Of a stretch of 64,000 bases of DNA, positions 45,679-56,450 are shown in pieces. The DNA is taken from positions 62,001 to 126,000 of the forward strand of contig JAINUG010000215.1 of NCBI GenBank assembly GCA_029706075.1. Direction: 5' to 3'. The stretch comes from Aldrovandia affinis (Eukaryota; Chordata; Actinopteri; Notacanthiformes; Halosauridae). How positions within the stretch are numbered: position 1 is the first letter of the stretch; each line of letters begins with the position of its first letter. A program made the position numbers and the translations under genes. The notes under the pieces were generated by a model that was given only the letters and a program-made list of their open reading frames with translations, did not search any database and had not been told where the DNA came from.

Positions 45679-47409
45679 GTAAGAGGCTGGATGGCACTAC
45701 CCAAATCATCTTTATTTATATTTGTCCAGTGCTTGGTTCTTGAGGACGATCCCCATTCAGGCACTAAACATGCCCTCATCGTTTTCCCGAATGTTACATT
45801 CAAAGTTACACTTAAAGCGATTTAACACCGCGTGTTTGTACTTGTAGGCAGTTGTTGGTTAGGCATGATATATCCTATTAGGATGTGGGTCAGGGATCTG
45901 TCATCCCACATCGCTAATAAATTCTGACACCGATGGCCGGCTTAGGCAACCTTAGCCAGCTCCAGGGAATTTCCTAAGCAGTTTAAGTTTACCAACAAGC
46001 TAACATTAGCTAGCCGAAAGACGTCGGTAGTTGCATTTATTGATTTACAGTTCTTTCTCGTCTTAGTTATAGTCAAAGCACTTTCCCTATAGTTCTCGAT
46101 TTAGTGTACCTTGAACGCGATTGCTAGCTAGCGCATGGTGCGTCCACTATGGTTTGATGCCTAGTAAGCCATTGCATGGAGGCTTATTAGCTTATAGTCT
46201 TAGAGTGGCTGGATACTTTTCCACACTATTTTTGATAGCTGACTAACCAACAGTACCACTACGCTGTCTGTGACCCTGCATGTTATGGAGTTTATGATAT
46301 AAGGTATAAGGATGTATCCTGAAAGTAAAACGAAACGAGACACTGGAATAGAAACGTCAAAACGCTCAAAGGAAATTCAAAACAGAAAGAGAAAAAAAGA
46401 GCAGGGTTATTCATTGTTCAGTTTTCTTGTAGACTAATAATTTAGCATTTATTTTAGACTAGTTTTACACAACAGGTGACCACATAAGGTGGATGCTAAT
46501 AAAGTATATATGCAGGTAACTGCCAAAGTAAAGCTGACGCTTGAATAAATGTAAGGGTTATGGCAGTTCTGTTATGGTGTGGGGTGCACTTCCATGGTTT
46601 AGGTCCATTCAACCACATAGAGGGCAAGATAACCACCAATAAATACAAAGCCATTATGAGTGATCACCTTCATCCTATGGTGAAGCATTTCTATCCTGAT
46701 GGGAGTGGTCTCTTCCAGGATGACAATGCCCCCATCCGCAGGGTGTCTGCCAGTGATGGGAGACTGACTGCTCACGATGAACCCAAACATGGGTGCAGCG
46801 ACACTGAGATGTCAAAACATGTCTGCAGGAACAACCTTTAAAGATCTCACTGCAAAGCACTCTGGTTAGTCCAAATCAAGGTGTATTTGATGGAACACAA
46901 TGTTTTTGTTTTTCTGTGGGAAAGGCTTACACGCAGTGAGATTGTAGCACAGTGTATTAGCAGCGTTTTATAAGGAACACTGTGTACTGCAGACTAGGCC
47001 TAAATACTCAACACTAAGTGGCTTCCTTGGTTATTAAAAATATATGTATATTAGATGCAGTGGCCAGTGCAGCTGTAACAAAAGGTTGGTCGATCTATGA
47101 ATAAAATGATTGGTATGGCTTGCTACACCTGTGGTCTGAAGCCTTAAAGGGGCACTCCGACCAAAATGCATAATTTCATGATGTACTACTACTCCCTATA
47201 TGTCTTGTCGATCCATCCACATGGTTCTGTTGATACTTTTGCGCTTATGTCCGTTTCTGTGTTAGTCCTGAGCGTCCAAACGGCAAATATAATAGGAGTC
47301 AATTGTCAAATAACTGCCACAGTAAGTAGTAGGCTACATCATGACATTGTGGGTTTTTGGTCAGAGTGCCCCTTTAAGGATGTGTGTTGTGGTTTATCGT
47401 GTCACCACA

Positions 47410-47447
<38 letters not shown>

Positions 47448-50400
47448 TCTCTCTGTCTCTCTGTCTCTCTGTCTCTCTGTCTCTCTGTCTCTCTGTCTCT
47501 GTCTGTTTCTCAGGTTGCAGTGCGAGCCTGCTTTCTGGGCTTCACGTTTGGGTGTGGCCTGTTGATAAGCTTTGGTCACACTACGTGGACGCACTTTGGC
47601 TGGTAAGCTGCCCGCTCCTGTTTCTGTGACCTGCATTTGAGTTTTAGCTTTCTGCTATGATTAATACCATTTTTATTTGTATTCCACCCGGCTCACTACG
47701 TTTGATAAATGCAGGGATGTTCCCATTGGACACAGGTTTAACATTAAAATAACCTTGATCATTGATTCAGCTGTTTTCTTTTAAAAAAACAGAATCAGTA
47801 TTCTATTTTGTCATACAAGACGGGGGTGTCATGTTAGGCTAAGTCTCCACTAAAACAATAAATCTGTAAATCATGTAGGCGATGTGCTGTGTAATCATAG
47901 TGGACCATTCCTGTAAAAGAAGAAGGGTCAGAAACAGGAGTAACACAGCCTAATGAAGGGTTCTACATGAAGCTGAGGCTGCAGCAGTGCACTTTGGAGT
48001 TGATGGGATCTCTGGGTGTGTCCGATGTGACACATCTGTCACTGTCATAGCACATTTTTTTCATTTTCTTGAAACCTTTTTTTTTTTTTTTTTTTTCTCT
48101 GAAAAAATAATAATTTAGCCGGTTTTCACTGCTGTTAAACTTTTTTTTTTCTCTTAAGAATTTGTTTCTGATTTTATCCCACAGTCTTTTTTGACCAGAG
48201 GAAAACACAAGGGTTTTAATAGGCTTGAGTTCTGCTGCGGAGAGGAAGGTTCTTAAAATAAAAAAAATCTGGATTCATGTTGACTGCGCTCTTGATGCTC
48301 TTGTGTGTCTGCAGGTACATGTGCTCCCTGTCCTTATTCCACTACTCGGAGTACCTGGTGACGGCCGTGATTAACCCCCGCACCCTGTCCCTGGACTCCT
48401 TCCTGCTCAATCACAGCGTGGAGTACACCGTGGCAGCCGTGTCCTCCTGGGTGGAGTTCATGGTGGAGAAACTGCTGATCCCAGGTCAGTCCACGTCGCG
48501 CCCCACGACCCCTCAGCCACAGTGTTGCCAGCCATTGCGTCCTGGGTTGCAAAATGAGGCACTTTGTTATTTATTAACATTTTGTAGTTCTGTGTGGCTC
48601 TGTAGGTAGAGCATGGCGCTGACAACGCTTAGATTGTGGGTTTGATTCCCATTGGGACCACGTATACTGAAAAATGTATGCACTCATTACTGTAAGTCGC
48701 TTTGGTCTAAGTCACATCTGCTAAATGGCATATATATATACAGTACTGTGCAAAAGTTTTAGACAGGTGTGAAGAAATGCTGTAAAGTAATGCTTTCAAA
48801 AATATAAATTTTTATTGTTTATTTTGATCAAATCAATGCAAAGTGAGCGAACAGAAGAAAAATCTAAATCAAATCAATATTTGGTGTGGCTACCCTTTGC
48901 CTTCAAACCAGCATCAATTCTTATAGGTACACTTGAACAAAGTCAGGGATTTTGTAGGATTATAGTCAGGTGTATGATTAACCAATTATACCAAACAGGT
49001 CCTAATGATCATCAATTTCATATGTAGGTTGAAACACAGTCATTAACTGAAACAGAAACAGCTGTGTAGGAGACTTAAAACTGGGTGAGGAACAGCCAAA
49101 CTGCTACTAAGGTGAGGTTGTGGAAGACAGTTTCATGTCACAGGTCATACACCATGGCAAGACTGAGCACAACAACAAGACACAAGGTAGTTATACTGCA
49201 TCAGCAAGGTCTCTCCCAGGCAAAGATTTCAAAGCAGACTGGGGTTTCAAGATGTGCTGTTCAAGCTCTTTTGAAGAAGCACAAAGAAACGGGCAACGTT
49301 GAGGACCATAGATGCAGTGGTCGGCCAAGGAAACTTAATGCAGCCGATAAAAGACACATCATGCTTACTTCCCTTCGAAATCGGAAGATGTCCAGCAGTG
49401 TCATCAGCTCAGAACTGGCAGAAACCAGTGGGACCCAGGTACACCCATCTACTGTCCGGAGAAGTCTGGCCAGAAGCAGTCTTCATGGAAGAATTGCAGC
49501 CAAGAAGCCATACCTCTGACGTGGAAACAAGGCTAAGCGACTCAACTATGCATGAAAACATGTGCAGAATGTGGGGTGCAGAAAAATGTGCAGAAACAGG
49601 TGTTCTGGACTGAAGAGTCAAAATGTGAAATATTTGGCTGTAGCAGAAGGCAGTTTGTTTGCCGAAGGGCTGGAGAGCGGTACAATAATGAGTGTCTGCA
49701 GGCAACAGTGAAGCATGGTGGAGTTCCTTGCAAGTTTGGGGCTGCATTTCTGCAAATGGAGTTGGGGATTTGGTCAGGATTAATGGTGTCCTCAATGCTG
49801 AGAAATATAGGCAGGTATTTATGCACCATGCAATACCATCAGGGAGGCGTTTGATTGGATCTTCCATTGAACTATCTTCAGCGTAAAGAAGAACAAGGAG
49901 TCCTGGAAGTGATGGTTTGGGCCCCACAGAGCCCTGATCTCAACATCATCGAGTCTGTCTGGGATTACATGAAGAGACAGAAGGATTTGAGGCAGCCTAC
50001 ATCCACAGAAGATCTGTGGTTAGTTCTCCAAGATGTTTGGAACAACCTACCTGCCGAGTTCCTTCAAAAACTGTGTGCAAGTGTACCTAGAAGAATTGAT
50101 GCTGTTTTGAAGGCAAAGGGTGGTCACACCAAATATTGATTTGATTTAGATTTCTCTTCTGTTCATTCACTTTGCATTTTGTTAATTGATCAAAATAAAC
50201 TATTAACACTTTTATTTTTGAAAGCATTCTTACTTTACAGCATTTTTTCAAACCTGCCTAAAACTTTTGCACAGTACTGTATATGTATATATATACAGTA
50301 TATATATATACAGTATATATTTTTTACTTATGGAATTTAATTCTAATATGATATTGATCTTCAATTTTCATTCAAGTGCTCAATAAATGGCCCAAAAAAA

Positions 50401-51263
50401 GATTTTATTCAAATGTTTGAAAGCATTGATGTTTTTCGCCCATCACCAACCATCAGAAAGGAGATCGCTGAGATGTTAATGGCCTTTAAATATTTCAATT
50501 TCAAATAATTTATCGAGCGAGTGTTACCTTTTTTTCACATTTTTGTGCCATATTGTGCTGTAATATATAGAGACTGGGGGAGTGTGAGCTACGCAGTTAC
50601 GCACTTCTTCTCCACAGTGGGATAATATAAAATAAAAGTACTGTCCTTGACCAACATACTTAACCTGAACTGCTTCAGTAAACATCCAACTGTTTAAAAT
50701 AAATAATATGCACAAAAACAATGCTATGTAAGCTATCTAAGCTGCCCTGTATTAGGGAATCTGCTGTATATACAGTTGGTATTACAAAAAAAAAAAAGCA
50801 TTGGCATTTTTCAAAGATTTTTGCGCATTTTTAGAGACTTACTCAAATAGACTCGCAGCTAAAGGTGCTTCTAGCAAGTATTAAGTCAAGGGGGAGGTTA
50901 ATACTTATGGAATCAATCATTGTCTGTTTTTTTCCATTTGTAATGAAATGAAGTTTTCATGCCAGCTGTGAATGGTGATGCTGTAACGCTCTCTCTCCAG
51001 AGCTGAAGCAGCTAACCTGGTTCAGTGTTGCGGGCCTGCTGATGGTGCTGTTTGGGAGTGCCTGCGCAAGTCTGCCATGCTGACCGCCGGCTCCAACTTC
51101 AACCACATTGTCCAGAACGAGAAGGCCCAGAGCCACGTGCTGGTCACCACTGGGGTGTACTCCTACTGCCGGCACCCCTCCTACGTGGGCTGGTTCTGCT
51201 GGAGCGTGGGCACACAGGTACGGGCACACTGGGCAAGCGCACGCACACACACACATTGCACTT

Positions 51264-51305
<42 letters not shown>

Positions 51306-51800
51306 CACACACACACACACATACATGCATACACACACACAAACAAGCACAAACACACACACACACACGTATGCATATATAGTACCCTCCAAAATAATTC
51401 ACACCCTTGATAAAGATAAGCAAAGAGGGCTGCATAAAATAAACAATACAGGTAGTGAGCTACTGTATACACTGTATATGTGTGTGTGTGTGTGTGTTTA
51501 TTTACTTGGCTTCACTCTTGAACATATGCACATATTCAGTTGACACTGAAATTATGTGTATGTAACCAAATGTAGGTACTTATTTAGAAGTATTTGTTGG
51601 TATAAATATAGTGACAAGAACATGTAATTTAGCCCATTATAGCTTTTAATTTAATTATAATCTAGAGTGATTCCACCTCTCACCGTCTAGCATTGGTATC
51701 GTAGTGAAATGTGGATATCTTGACGATGCTGTCCTCTGATTCTATGTAATTCTATGAGCTCAACCAGGTCCTTCTACTGTTTTGAGTTTGGAAAGTAAGT

Positions 51801-51841
<41 letters not shown>

Positions 51842-52061
51842 GTGTGTGCGTGCGTGCGTGTGTGTGTTTGTGCTCCAGATAATGCTCTGTAACCCTGTAT
51901 GCCTGGTGGGCTACACGCTGGCCAGCTGGCGCTTCTTCCGGGAGCGCATCGAGGAGGAGGAGATCACGCTGATCCACTTCTTCGGGGAGGACTACCTGGA
52001 GTACAAGCGCAAGGTGCGCTCCGGTCTTCCCTTCATCACGGGCATCCGGATGGGCTCATAA
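45460..52061 (+). CDS. icmt: icmt, five coding exons, with an apparent 1-bp deletion in exon 4
   Basis: Isoprenylcysteine carboxyl methyltransferase is an ER multi-pass enzyme that uses S-adenosylmethionine to methylate the C-terminal prenylcysteine of CaaX proteins such as Ras and lamins. The coding exons are 45460-45678, 47514-47602, 48315-48484, 51001-51217 and 51879-52061. The protein matches the family along its length: ACFLGFTFGCG, YMCSLSLFHYSEYLVTAV, LNHSVEYTVAAVSSWVEF, TAGSNFNHIVQNEK, the catalytic RHPSYVGWF, WRFFRERIEEEEITLIHFFG and EDYLEYKRKV. Full length would be about 292 residues (human 284). Exon 4 is one base short of what both neighbouring splice phases require, so the sequence as given would stop after about 186 residues. 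All introns are GT-AG. Confidence 0.95.
46500..46850 (+). pseudogene. Tc1-like transposon remnant in icmt intron 1
   Basis: VLLWCGVHFHGLGPF, a KYKAIMSDHLHPM stretch and GLFQDDNAPIRR correspond to the second-Asp region of a Tc1-type transposase (QDDNAP). A GGTAACTGCCAAAGTAAAG stretch upstream looks like terminal-repeat sequence. Neither complete ends nor the helix-turn-helix part remain. Confidence 0.65.
47148..47373. mobile_element. 226-bp MITE with TTAA target duplications
   Basis: The inverted ends are AGGGGCACTCCGACCAAAA at the left and TTTTTGGTCAGAGTGCCCCT at the right, with further inverted similarity inward (CATGATGTACTACTAC against GTAGTAGGCTACATCATG). TTAA flanks both sides (47144-47147, 47374-47377), which suggests piggyBac-type transposition. 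It has no coding capacity and lies 140 bases upstream of icmt exon 2. Confidence 0.8.
47411..47505 (+). repeat. (TC)n/(TCTG) microsatellite before icmt exon 2
   Basis: TC repeats with periodic CTGTCTCT interruptions merge into the pyrimidine tract of the exon 2 acceptor. Confidence 0.95.
47514..47602 (+). CDS. icmt: icmt coding exon 2
   Basis: The acceptor TTTCTCAG follows a long (TC)n run. It encodes VAVRACFLGFTFGCGLLISF followed by GHTTWTHFGW; the donor falls inside the Trp codon, TG/GTAAGC. Confidence 0.95.
48315..48484 (+). CDS. icmt: icmt coding exon 3
   Basis: Encodes YMCSLSLFHYSEYLVTAVIN, PRTLSLDSFLLNHSVEYTVA and AVSSWVEFMVEKLLIP; acceptor GTCTGCAG, donor CCAG/GTCAGT. Highly conserved. 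Confidence 0.97.
48594..48740 (+). mobile_element. tRNA-derived SINE, family C, in icmt intron 3
   Basis: The head TAGTTCTGTGTGGCTCTGTA, B box GGGTTTGATTCC and GTAAGTCGCTTTGG tail match the other family C copies. Its (TA)n tail is interrupted by the Tc1 element that starts at 48741 and resumes at 50280. Confidence 0.88.
48741..50279 (+). mobile_element. complete-length Tc1-like transposon (1539 bp), inactive
   Basis: The terminal inverted repeats begin CAGTACTGTGCAAAAGTTTT and are mirrored at AAAACTTTTGCACAGTACTG. A TA duplication flanks it (48739-48740, 50280-50281). It sits in the (TA)n tail of a family C SINE. The ends are still well matched, so both boundaries can be set to the base. Confidence 0.93.
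49154..50139 (+). pseudogene. Tc1-like transposase, broken
   Basis: The first piece (49154-49519) opens MARLSTTTRHKVVILHQQGL and carries two helix-turn-helix units and a GRPRKL hook, ending at a stop after RIAAKKPYL. Later pieces are in shifted frames: VFWTEESKCEIFG (the family's first catalytic Asp, WTDE, is Glu here) and the C-terminal SPDLNIIESVWDYMK with the catalytic Glu, ending KAKGGHTKY. The expected second-Asp motif is not recognisable. The transposase cannot be functional. Confidence 0.88.
51001..51217 (+). CDS. icmt: icmt coding exon 4, one base short
   Basis: Acceptor CTCTCTCCAG, donor CACAG/GTACGG. It reads ELKQLTWFSVAGLLMVLFG, after which the frame shifts. The family continues ECLRKSAMLTAGSNFNHIVQ, visible in the next frame. 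The run GGGAG at 51054-51058 has three Gs where four would keep frame. The exon is 217 nt where the flanking phases need 218. Read as given, translation ends at TGA 51081-51083. It may be a homopolymer sequencing or assembly error, a polymorphism or a true inactivation. Confidence 0.93.
51243..51368. repeat. (CA)n array just after the icmt exon 4 donor
   Basis: CA repeats with a few interruptions start about 25 bases into icmt intron 4. Confidence 0.95.
51379..51466. repeat. Tc1-type terminal fragment
   Basis: AATTCACACCCTTGATAAAG followed by GGCTGCATAAAATAAACAAT and GGTAGTGAGCTACTG matches the end of the element at 9039-10170. Only one end is present. Confidence 0.7.
51805..51868 (+). repeat. 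(TG)n-rich stretch before icmt exon 5
   Basis: TG repeats with TATG and TGCG variants end about ten bases before the TGCTCCAG acceptor. Confidence 0.93.
51879..52061 (+). CDS. icmt: icmt last coding exon with stop
   Basis: The acceptor TGCTCCAG follows a (TG)n-rich stretch. It encodes IMLCNPVCLVGYTLASWRFF, RERIEEEEITLIHFFGEDYL and EYKRKVRSGLPFITGIRMGS, with TAA at 52059-52061. The cofactor-binding C-terminal segment is intact. Confidence 0.96.
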   Translation: MMLCNPVCLVGYTLASWRFFRERIEEEEITLIHFFGEDYLEYKRKVRSGLPFITGIRMGS

Positions 52062-55000
52062 TCCCCCAGGGATAAAAATTCAGGAATGTAAAATAACATT
52101 TGGAGATCCTCCACAGACTGGTGCATTGAGAGGGGCAGTAGCCTGGTGACACTGTAGACTGCCCCCTGGCAGCCTGGAGGACCAACGTCATAGCTGCACA
52201 CAAAGACACTGACATTCTAAGCACTGCAGAGCCCCACCATGGCCCCTGACAGACAGACCGACATACAGACGCCATGCCCCTCACACCAGCCTTGTTCCAA
52301 CAACCACATGTTTAGCATTCCCTGTTTTGATTTAGACAAGATTCAGTTCTGTCATGTGCTGTTAAAAATGTCCCAAAATTTTCTTTGTTTCCTACACACA
52401 GGGATCATTTTAATTGCTGCAAGACAATATTCAGATTAAGTCAATTAATTTATGATATTTTTAAACTTGAAATTCATTACTTGATTGAACATGAAAACAT
52501 AAATGCTGACAGCCTAGCCACAGTGAGTCTATGTGACTGAAGGACTCAGTTTCCCATGGTTCCACTCTTGGTTCCTTGGCTTATCATATGCCACTTCCCT
52601 ATCCACCATAAACCCAAGTGTGTAAACCACAGTAAGTGTGGAGTGTGCACTCTAACCTGCTCAGGTGTGTGATCACTGACCTGCAGCTGCTATTATCAGG
52701 CTGTTTTTTTCCAGGTGATATACGTGTCTGCATTTTGGTCTTCCATCCATGGGGGGTGACCAAGTCAGGTCTTAAACTTAAGTCTCCTCAGTTACCTCAC
52801 TGGTCTGGCTCATAAGCTTATGGTAGTTTTAGGTGCTAATGTTCTCTTCTCGCATCCCCATTTCGATTGACGGCAATGGGTTAGTCACATGACGCAGAGT
52901 ATCAGTCCTGCATTTTCAGCAGAGAATTTCACTCACACCTGGAAGAGAGAGCTTTATTTACAGTTTACAAACGATACATTCAGGAAGTGCCACTGGCCAT
53001 TCAGAACCATGGTTTTGGTGTCTCTTCACTTGTTAATCCAGCTGTGTGTCCAGCTGTGATGTGGACACTACTCCCGTCTTGCGAGGCATGCGACGGGTGA
53101 CAGTTTGATGCCCTGCATTGATCTGCAGCATCTCAAATAACGCACCCAGTTTACAATGCTGCCCTCTCTGTTGCCTGAGGAATTGAGGCAAAAGTATTGC
53201 ACATCTGATTCAAGTATTCTAGGCATTTAGCAAATTCAGCAAAGTCAAGCTGGTTGACTGTTCCAGGATTCATCATTGCTAAAAAAGAAAGAAAAGGCGA
53301 ACACGTGCAATAGTACCGGCACGTGTTCGCATGAGTTTGTTGGCAGAGGGCATTATTTCTCACTTCAGTAACAAGAAGAAAAAATGTGTTTAGTTATTGC
53401 TGCTCTGTGGATGTTGGAACAGATGCACATGTTTTCCTGCGTCCTTTTTATGGGAAAACACCATGGCTTGAATGAAGACCTTGCAATTAGAATATTGAAA
53501 TTTTGTAGCAGAGTATAATGCCCTGACCTGAATCAAAATCCACATCTGCCAAAAAACACATTTAAATTACAATGGCTTATTACCATCATAATAACCATTA
53601 TCGGCATGGAGGGAAAGCATGTACAAATTAGCCATTTTGAAATTGAGTGCATCCCTGCCATTAAAATAACATTTGAATTCTTCAGAGAAGCATCTCGCTA
53701 ATATTTATGGTTGTCTGACTCGTGGTGTTCCATTGCTGTGAGCCAGCATGTAATTTGCCAGTCGATTCAGTTCTTAGTTAAACTAATTGCAATGATAAAA
53801 TGGAAGTCAACAGAATATCAGGATAGCAAACTTTCAGTGGATGTAATGGAACACAGAAATTTGGGAGTTTAGAAACTTGAGTTGATTATTGTAGCTGAAG
53901 TTTGACCGCAATACATAGTCACAGTATTTGTCTTTGGAATAACAGTGTTATGCAGTGTGACCGATAACAGCAGGTGTTACACAAGAAGAATTGAGAAAAC
54001 ATAAACTGGGGAAAAAGAGGCTTGCTTACTTACTTGGGATCACACGTTGAAGCTGAAGGTTAAGTTCTTAACCTGTTTGCAGTGTGACTAGTTAGCTGTG
54101 GCTTAACACTACAGCTGTGGCTTCCTCTTAGTTCAGTTAACCTGTTACACATCACATCAGGTCTTCGTTCACCTTTAGACATTCATCGTGAATGCTGACA
54201 ATCAGTAAAGTAAACTTTTGTATCACCCGACATTCATATGTAGAGAGTCTGCTTTTAAGCTGTGATGTTCTTTGTTCATAGTGACATTTGGAACATATTA
54301 ATGGTTCTTATCTGAAATACCTCCTCGTTCCAAGCTTGGCTAGCTGTCTTTGTTTTATATAGTGTGTTGTTTTTTTATTTTATATATACACACATTGACT
54401 TTAAAATGTGTACTATGTGTAAACACAGTGAGGATAGTAAGTGGTAGACTGCACCCCCGTCTCCCAGTGCTGTCAGACAGCCCTCTGTGGCTCACGGGCT
54501 GCTCACAAGCCAAAAATGTTTGTGATATCTGAAAGGCTGTGGACACTGGCCCACTGCTCACGGGAGTGCACATGAAACTGATGTAGCTGCTATCTGTGGG
54601 GTTCCACCTTAAATAAAAATCATTTACATCCCTTTTTAATTCAGAAAAAGTCATGCAAAGCACTGGAAATATCACTGTCTTTGAGCTTCAGGGCATTGCC
54701 CAAACCTAAATTTAGAAACGCATACATCTTTTGTCTTTATCACCAACACATGACACACTAGCTTCATGTAATTTACAATCAGGTATGGCAATGCATGCTG
54801 ATGTTGCTAATAAGTTGGGCTAGCTCGCTGGCTTGCACATTAACCGTATGATCTCATGTTAAAACATGGTGCAGGGGGATTTAATTATTGAAGCAATAAA
54901 AGTAATTGGAAAAACCTTCTTAAAATCATAATTGAAAAGTCTGCAAAATATATTCTTGGAAAGTATGCGATCTTGGGAAGCCTTTGTCTGTCACCTCTCC

Positions 55001-55420
55001 CCTCTTCTCTCCCCCTCTCCTTTTCCCACTACTCTGGCTGTGCACTCAACCAGCTGAAAGTGACAGGGGCTGTATCGTACTGCAACACTGTTCCTGGCTT
55101 TAAGAGACTAACAGGAAAATGGCAGTGAGATGAAATTTATCCGGCGTGTGTCCATCTTTGGTTGGTTCACTGTGCATTCTACTTCTAGCTATACATTTTA
55201 AAGCACTTACAAATCATACAGTTTGCTGTTCGCAAATATGTGAAATCACTTTGTCACATTCCCCCTTTGAAACACAATCCTTTTATGCTTTAATCTTCAG
55301 ATTTTATTGTACATATGTATTGTATTGGGAAGAGTTGAATTGTGTTTTTATATATTGCACTTTATTAAAGGTTCATAGGTTGGGGCATATACTGAAATAA
55401 ACTTGCTTGAATTATTGGCG
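52062..55420 (+). other. icmt 3' UTR (presumed) and following sequence
   Basis: No other gene was recognised. AATAAA at 55396-55401 would give a 3' UTR of about 3.3 kb; I recall a long ICMT 3' UTR in mammals. Earlier AATAAA at 54612-54617 would give a shorter form. Confidence 0.5.
55396..55401 (+). terminator. possible icmt distal poly(A) signal
   Basis: AATAAA in ACTGAAATAAACTTGC, with T-rich sequence downstream. Confidence 0.45.
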
Positions 55421-55469
55421 GCTTCTTTTTGACAGTGAAATGGTTAAGTGCGTAATTTGTAACGCGCAT

Positions 55470-55560
55470 GCACACACTCACGCCCGCACACACACTCGCG
55501 CACCCGCACGCATACACACACACAATCACACATACAGACCCACACGCCGCACTCACTCAC
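55470..55560. repeat. degenerate (CA)n/(CG)-rich tract
   Basis: Imperfect CACAC/CGCAC repeats between the two convergent genes. Confidence 0.8.
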
Positions 55561-56042
55561 ACATACTTTGAATATTAATATGATTTTCTGAAATGGGAAA
55601 GCTTGCTTTACACTGATAAATGAGAACACAAATGCAGTACACCACACCTCATTAACAATCACTCAAGATGTATCCAAGCTCAACACTATATTGTGTTGAA
55701 ATTGGAGTTTCACTTCAATATACAGCCTTACTGTTTGAGTTGAATGACTAGTGATATATAGATACAGCTTCAACATCTCTCTACATTCCCTAATGCACTA
55801 TAGTGTAAACGTAGCATGTATTTCATAGTAAAACATTCAATTCAATTGTAACACAGCTATTACAAGCCCTTGATAACCCAAGATAAGTCTGCAGAGTTCT
55901 GAAGTCCTTCCGCTTGCAGGAATCCGAGCTTTCAGTCTGATTACATTGGACTTGGCATTGCACTTTTGCGAAGGCACTTAACAAGAATGAAGTAAACCAT
56001 AACGCATGGAAAAGGTTAGTGTTCTGGGGTGATACGGATGCG

Positions 56043-56048
56043 TTTATT
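56043..56048 (-). terminator. likely rnf207 poly(A) signal
   Basis: TTTATT on the plus strand is AATAAA on the minus strand, 237 bases past the rnf207 stop codon. Confidence 0.5.
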
Positions 56049-56284
56049 CTGCCCTACGATCCGAGTCGGGTGAATAAATGTAGGCTGCAGTGTGTTCCAG
56101 GCTGTCTGCTGTAGATGCTTGCGGCCTGTGACTCCACTCAACAGAGTATCTGTGAAGGTGATCAAGGTTTGTCCCACAGCTCTCGCAGCGATGAACGAAC
56201 ACAGCTTCTTTTCCAGGGGTTGGTGCAGGATGGTGCAAAGGCTTGGTGCCCCTAGATGGCACTGTGTTAAAAAGGCACCCTGAT

Positions 56285-56450
56285 TTATAGCGGCAGCTCC
56301 TTGCGATTGGGCGTCTCGGTGGCGTTCTTCTGCTTCCCCGTCCAATAGAAATCCTTGCTCTTGAGCGTGGTCTCGTCGGACAGGATGTTGAGCGAGCGGT
56401 TGTCCAGAAGCTTCTCTCGGTTGTCATCTGCGCCGCAGGTCAGGTCGTTC
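56285..56450 (-). CDS. rnf207: rnf207 last coding exon with stop
   Basis: Acceptor GCTTCCACAG. Encodes NDLTCGADDNREKLLDNRSL, NILSDETTLKSKDFYWTGKQ and KNATETPNRKELPL, then TAA (56287-56285). The tail resembles human LKN...KQKNGGDVPTWREHPT in layout rather than exact sequence. Confidence 0.85.

Noticed and set aside
56016-56427. Minus-strand open frames other than the rnf207 frame, and the plus-strand frame at 56092-56283
   Set aside because: Other frames across the rnf207 last exon and 3' UTR; the family-matching frame is the one ending in KELPL.
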